DNA from: Gracilibacillus dipsosauri
Lineage (GTDB): Bacteria > Bacillota > Bacilli > Bacillales > Amphibacillaceae
DNA length: 64,000 nucleotides
Direction of reading: 5' to 3'
Assembly: GCF_003176895.1 (NCBI RefSeq)
Contig: NZ_QGTD01000011.1
Location: 62,001-126,000, forward strand
Positions 63,139 through 64,000 of the stretch are shown in pieces. The notes under the pieces were generated by a model that was not told the origin of the DNA, did not search any database, and was given only the letters and a program-made list of their open reading frames with translations. A program made the position numbers and the translations under genes. Positions within the stretch are counted from its first letter, which is position 1; each line of letters starts with the position of its first letter.

Positions 63139-64000
63139 ATGATGAACAGAAAAAAATTAGGTTTTCTTGCAATTTTGTTTAGTCTTCTATTAGTACTAGC
63201 GGCATGTGGTGGAGGAGAGAAGTCCAGTGGTTCTGGAGAGGATGGTGAGTCATCCGAATCAGGTTTAATTGGAGTTGCGATGCCAACGAAATCATCCCAA
63301 CGATGGGTAGATGATGGAAACAATATGGTCGAGCAATTAGAGGCACTTGGATATGAAACAGACCTTCAATATGCAGAAGATGATGTAGATAAACAAATCG
63401 AGCAAATAGAAAACATGATTGTAAAAGGTGCAAAGGTTTTAGTAGTCGCATCCATTGATGGTACTGCTCTTACCAATGTATTGCAAAAGGCAAATGATCA
63501 AGGAATAGAAGTAATAGCTTATGACCGTTTAATTATGGAATCAGAGCATGTGAGCTATTATGCTACCTTTGATAATTTTCAAGTAGGGGTGTTACAAGCA
63601 TCCTATATAGAAGAAGCGTTGAATTTAAAAGAAGAAGCAGGTCCTTTTAATATTGAATTATTTGGCGGATCACCAGATGATAACAATGCCTATTTCTTCT
63701 GGGATGGTGCGATGAGTGTCCTTCAGCCATATATCGATGAAGGTAAATTGGTTGTTCAAAGTGGTCAAACAGACTTTGAGCAAGCAGCAACCATGCGTTG
63801 GGATGGAAATACAGCAAAATCACGAATGGAAAATATCCTAAGCAGCTCTTATTCTGGTGGAGAAACAGTGGATGCCGTGCTCTCACCATATGATGGTATT
63901 AGTCGAGGTGTCATTCAAGCCTTAAAAGGTGTAGGCTATGGATCTGGTGATCTATCATTACCAGTTATATCAGGACAAGATGCTGAACTTGCTTCCATCA
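63139..64000 (+). CDS. chvE: ChvE-like multiple-sugar-binding lipoprotein (partial)
   Basis: The first 287 residues of a sugar-binding lipoprotein; the rest lies beyond the window. The signal peptide ends VLAAC with C23 lipidated. The fold is type I periplasmic-binding, and motifs match ChvE, the multiple-monosaccharide-binding protein: [61 protein letters not shown] and [14 protein letters not shown]. The ATPase and permease genes (GguA/GguB type) probably follow outside. The start is ATG 63139 or 63142 after GAAAGGGG. It lies downstream of the three-component sensor, its likely regulator. Confidence 0.88.
   Translation, partial: MMNRKKLGFLAILFSLLLVLAACGGGEKSSGSGEDGESSESGLIGVAMPTKSSQRWVDDGNNMVEQLEALGYETDLQYAEDDVDKQIEQIENMIVKGAKVLVVASIDGTALTNVLQKANDQGIEVIAYDRLIMESEHVSYYATFDNFQVGVLQASYIEEALNLKEEAGPFNIELFGGSPDDNNAYFFWDGAMSVLQPYIDEGKLVVQSGQTDFEQAATMRWDGNTAKSRMENILSSSYSGGETVDAVLSPYDGISRGVIQALKGVGYGSGDLSLPVISGQDAELASI

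Overview
The window is AT-rich DNA from a low-G+C Gram-positive bacterium, almost certainly a Bacillaceae member. Halotolerant genera such as Gracilibacillus or Oceanobacillus fit the gene content, but the genus is an inference. Evidence: strong AAGGAGG ribosome binding sites, frequent TTG/GTG starts, Bacillus-type orthologues (HelD, YvgN, ThiW, BmrCD, GanSPQBA, YesM/YesN/YesL-like proteins), CcpA-type cre sites and Bacillaceae-style dispersed intergenic repeats. No rRNA, tRNA, CRISPR array, phage gene or transposase was seen.

Layout. 1-10 kb is ordinary chromosome: the end of a YfiBC-like heterodimeric ABC exporter, helD, the aldo/keto reductase yvgN, a structured repeat, a ferredoxin, TPP-riboswitch-controlled thiW, a thiol/quinone-type ring-cleaving dioxygenase, a PL22 oligogalacturonate lyase and an SRPBCC protein. 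10.6-32.7 kb is a plant or algal polysaccharide island. It holds a CUT1 transporter with a GH127 beta-L-arabinofuranosidase, a HAD phosphatase, an unusual ArsR-type regulator, a secreted GH43-CBM-ricin protein, a GH2 enzyme with a cytosolic sulfatase, and a second CUT1 transporter with a very large secreted GH43 carrying four CBM6 modules and a GH172 (DUF2961) enzyme. 32.8-42 kb has a DeoR regulator, a YesMN-type two-component system with a third CUT1 transporter, a YesL-like protein and an orphan lipoprotein. 42-49 kb has an AraC regulator, a cluster of DnaA boxes, an aldo/keto reductase and the drug exporter pair bmrCD behind a long leader with a 29-codon peptide and several terminators. 49-58 kb is a galactan operon (ganS-P-Q-B-A) preceded by ROK and AraC regulators. 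58.4-64 kb is a three-component sugar sensor (membrane-anchored binding protein, histidine kinase, response regulator) followed by a ChvE-like sugar-binding lipoprotein cut by the window edge.

How it works together (inference). Two secreted GH43 enzymes trim arabinose-rich polymers outside the cell. Four CUT1 importers, none with its own ATPase gene here, bring in oligosaccharides. Cytosolic GH127, GH2, sulfatase, GH172, GH53, GH42 and PL22 enzymes finish the breakdown. The substrate set suggests arabinan/arabinogalactan side chains of pectin or glycoproteins. The sulfatase hints that some substrates are sulfated, as in marine algae or seagrasses. Three promoters share the same TGwAAGCG element abutting the -10 box, and near-consensus cre sites precede other transporter genes, so the island looks coordinately and catabolite controlled.
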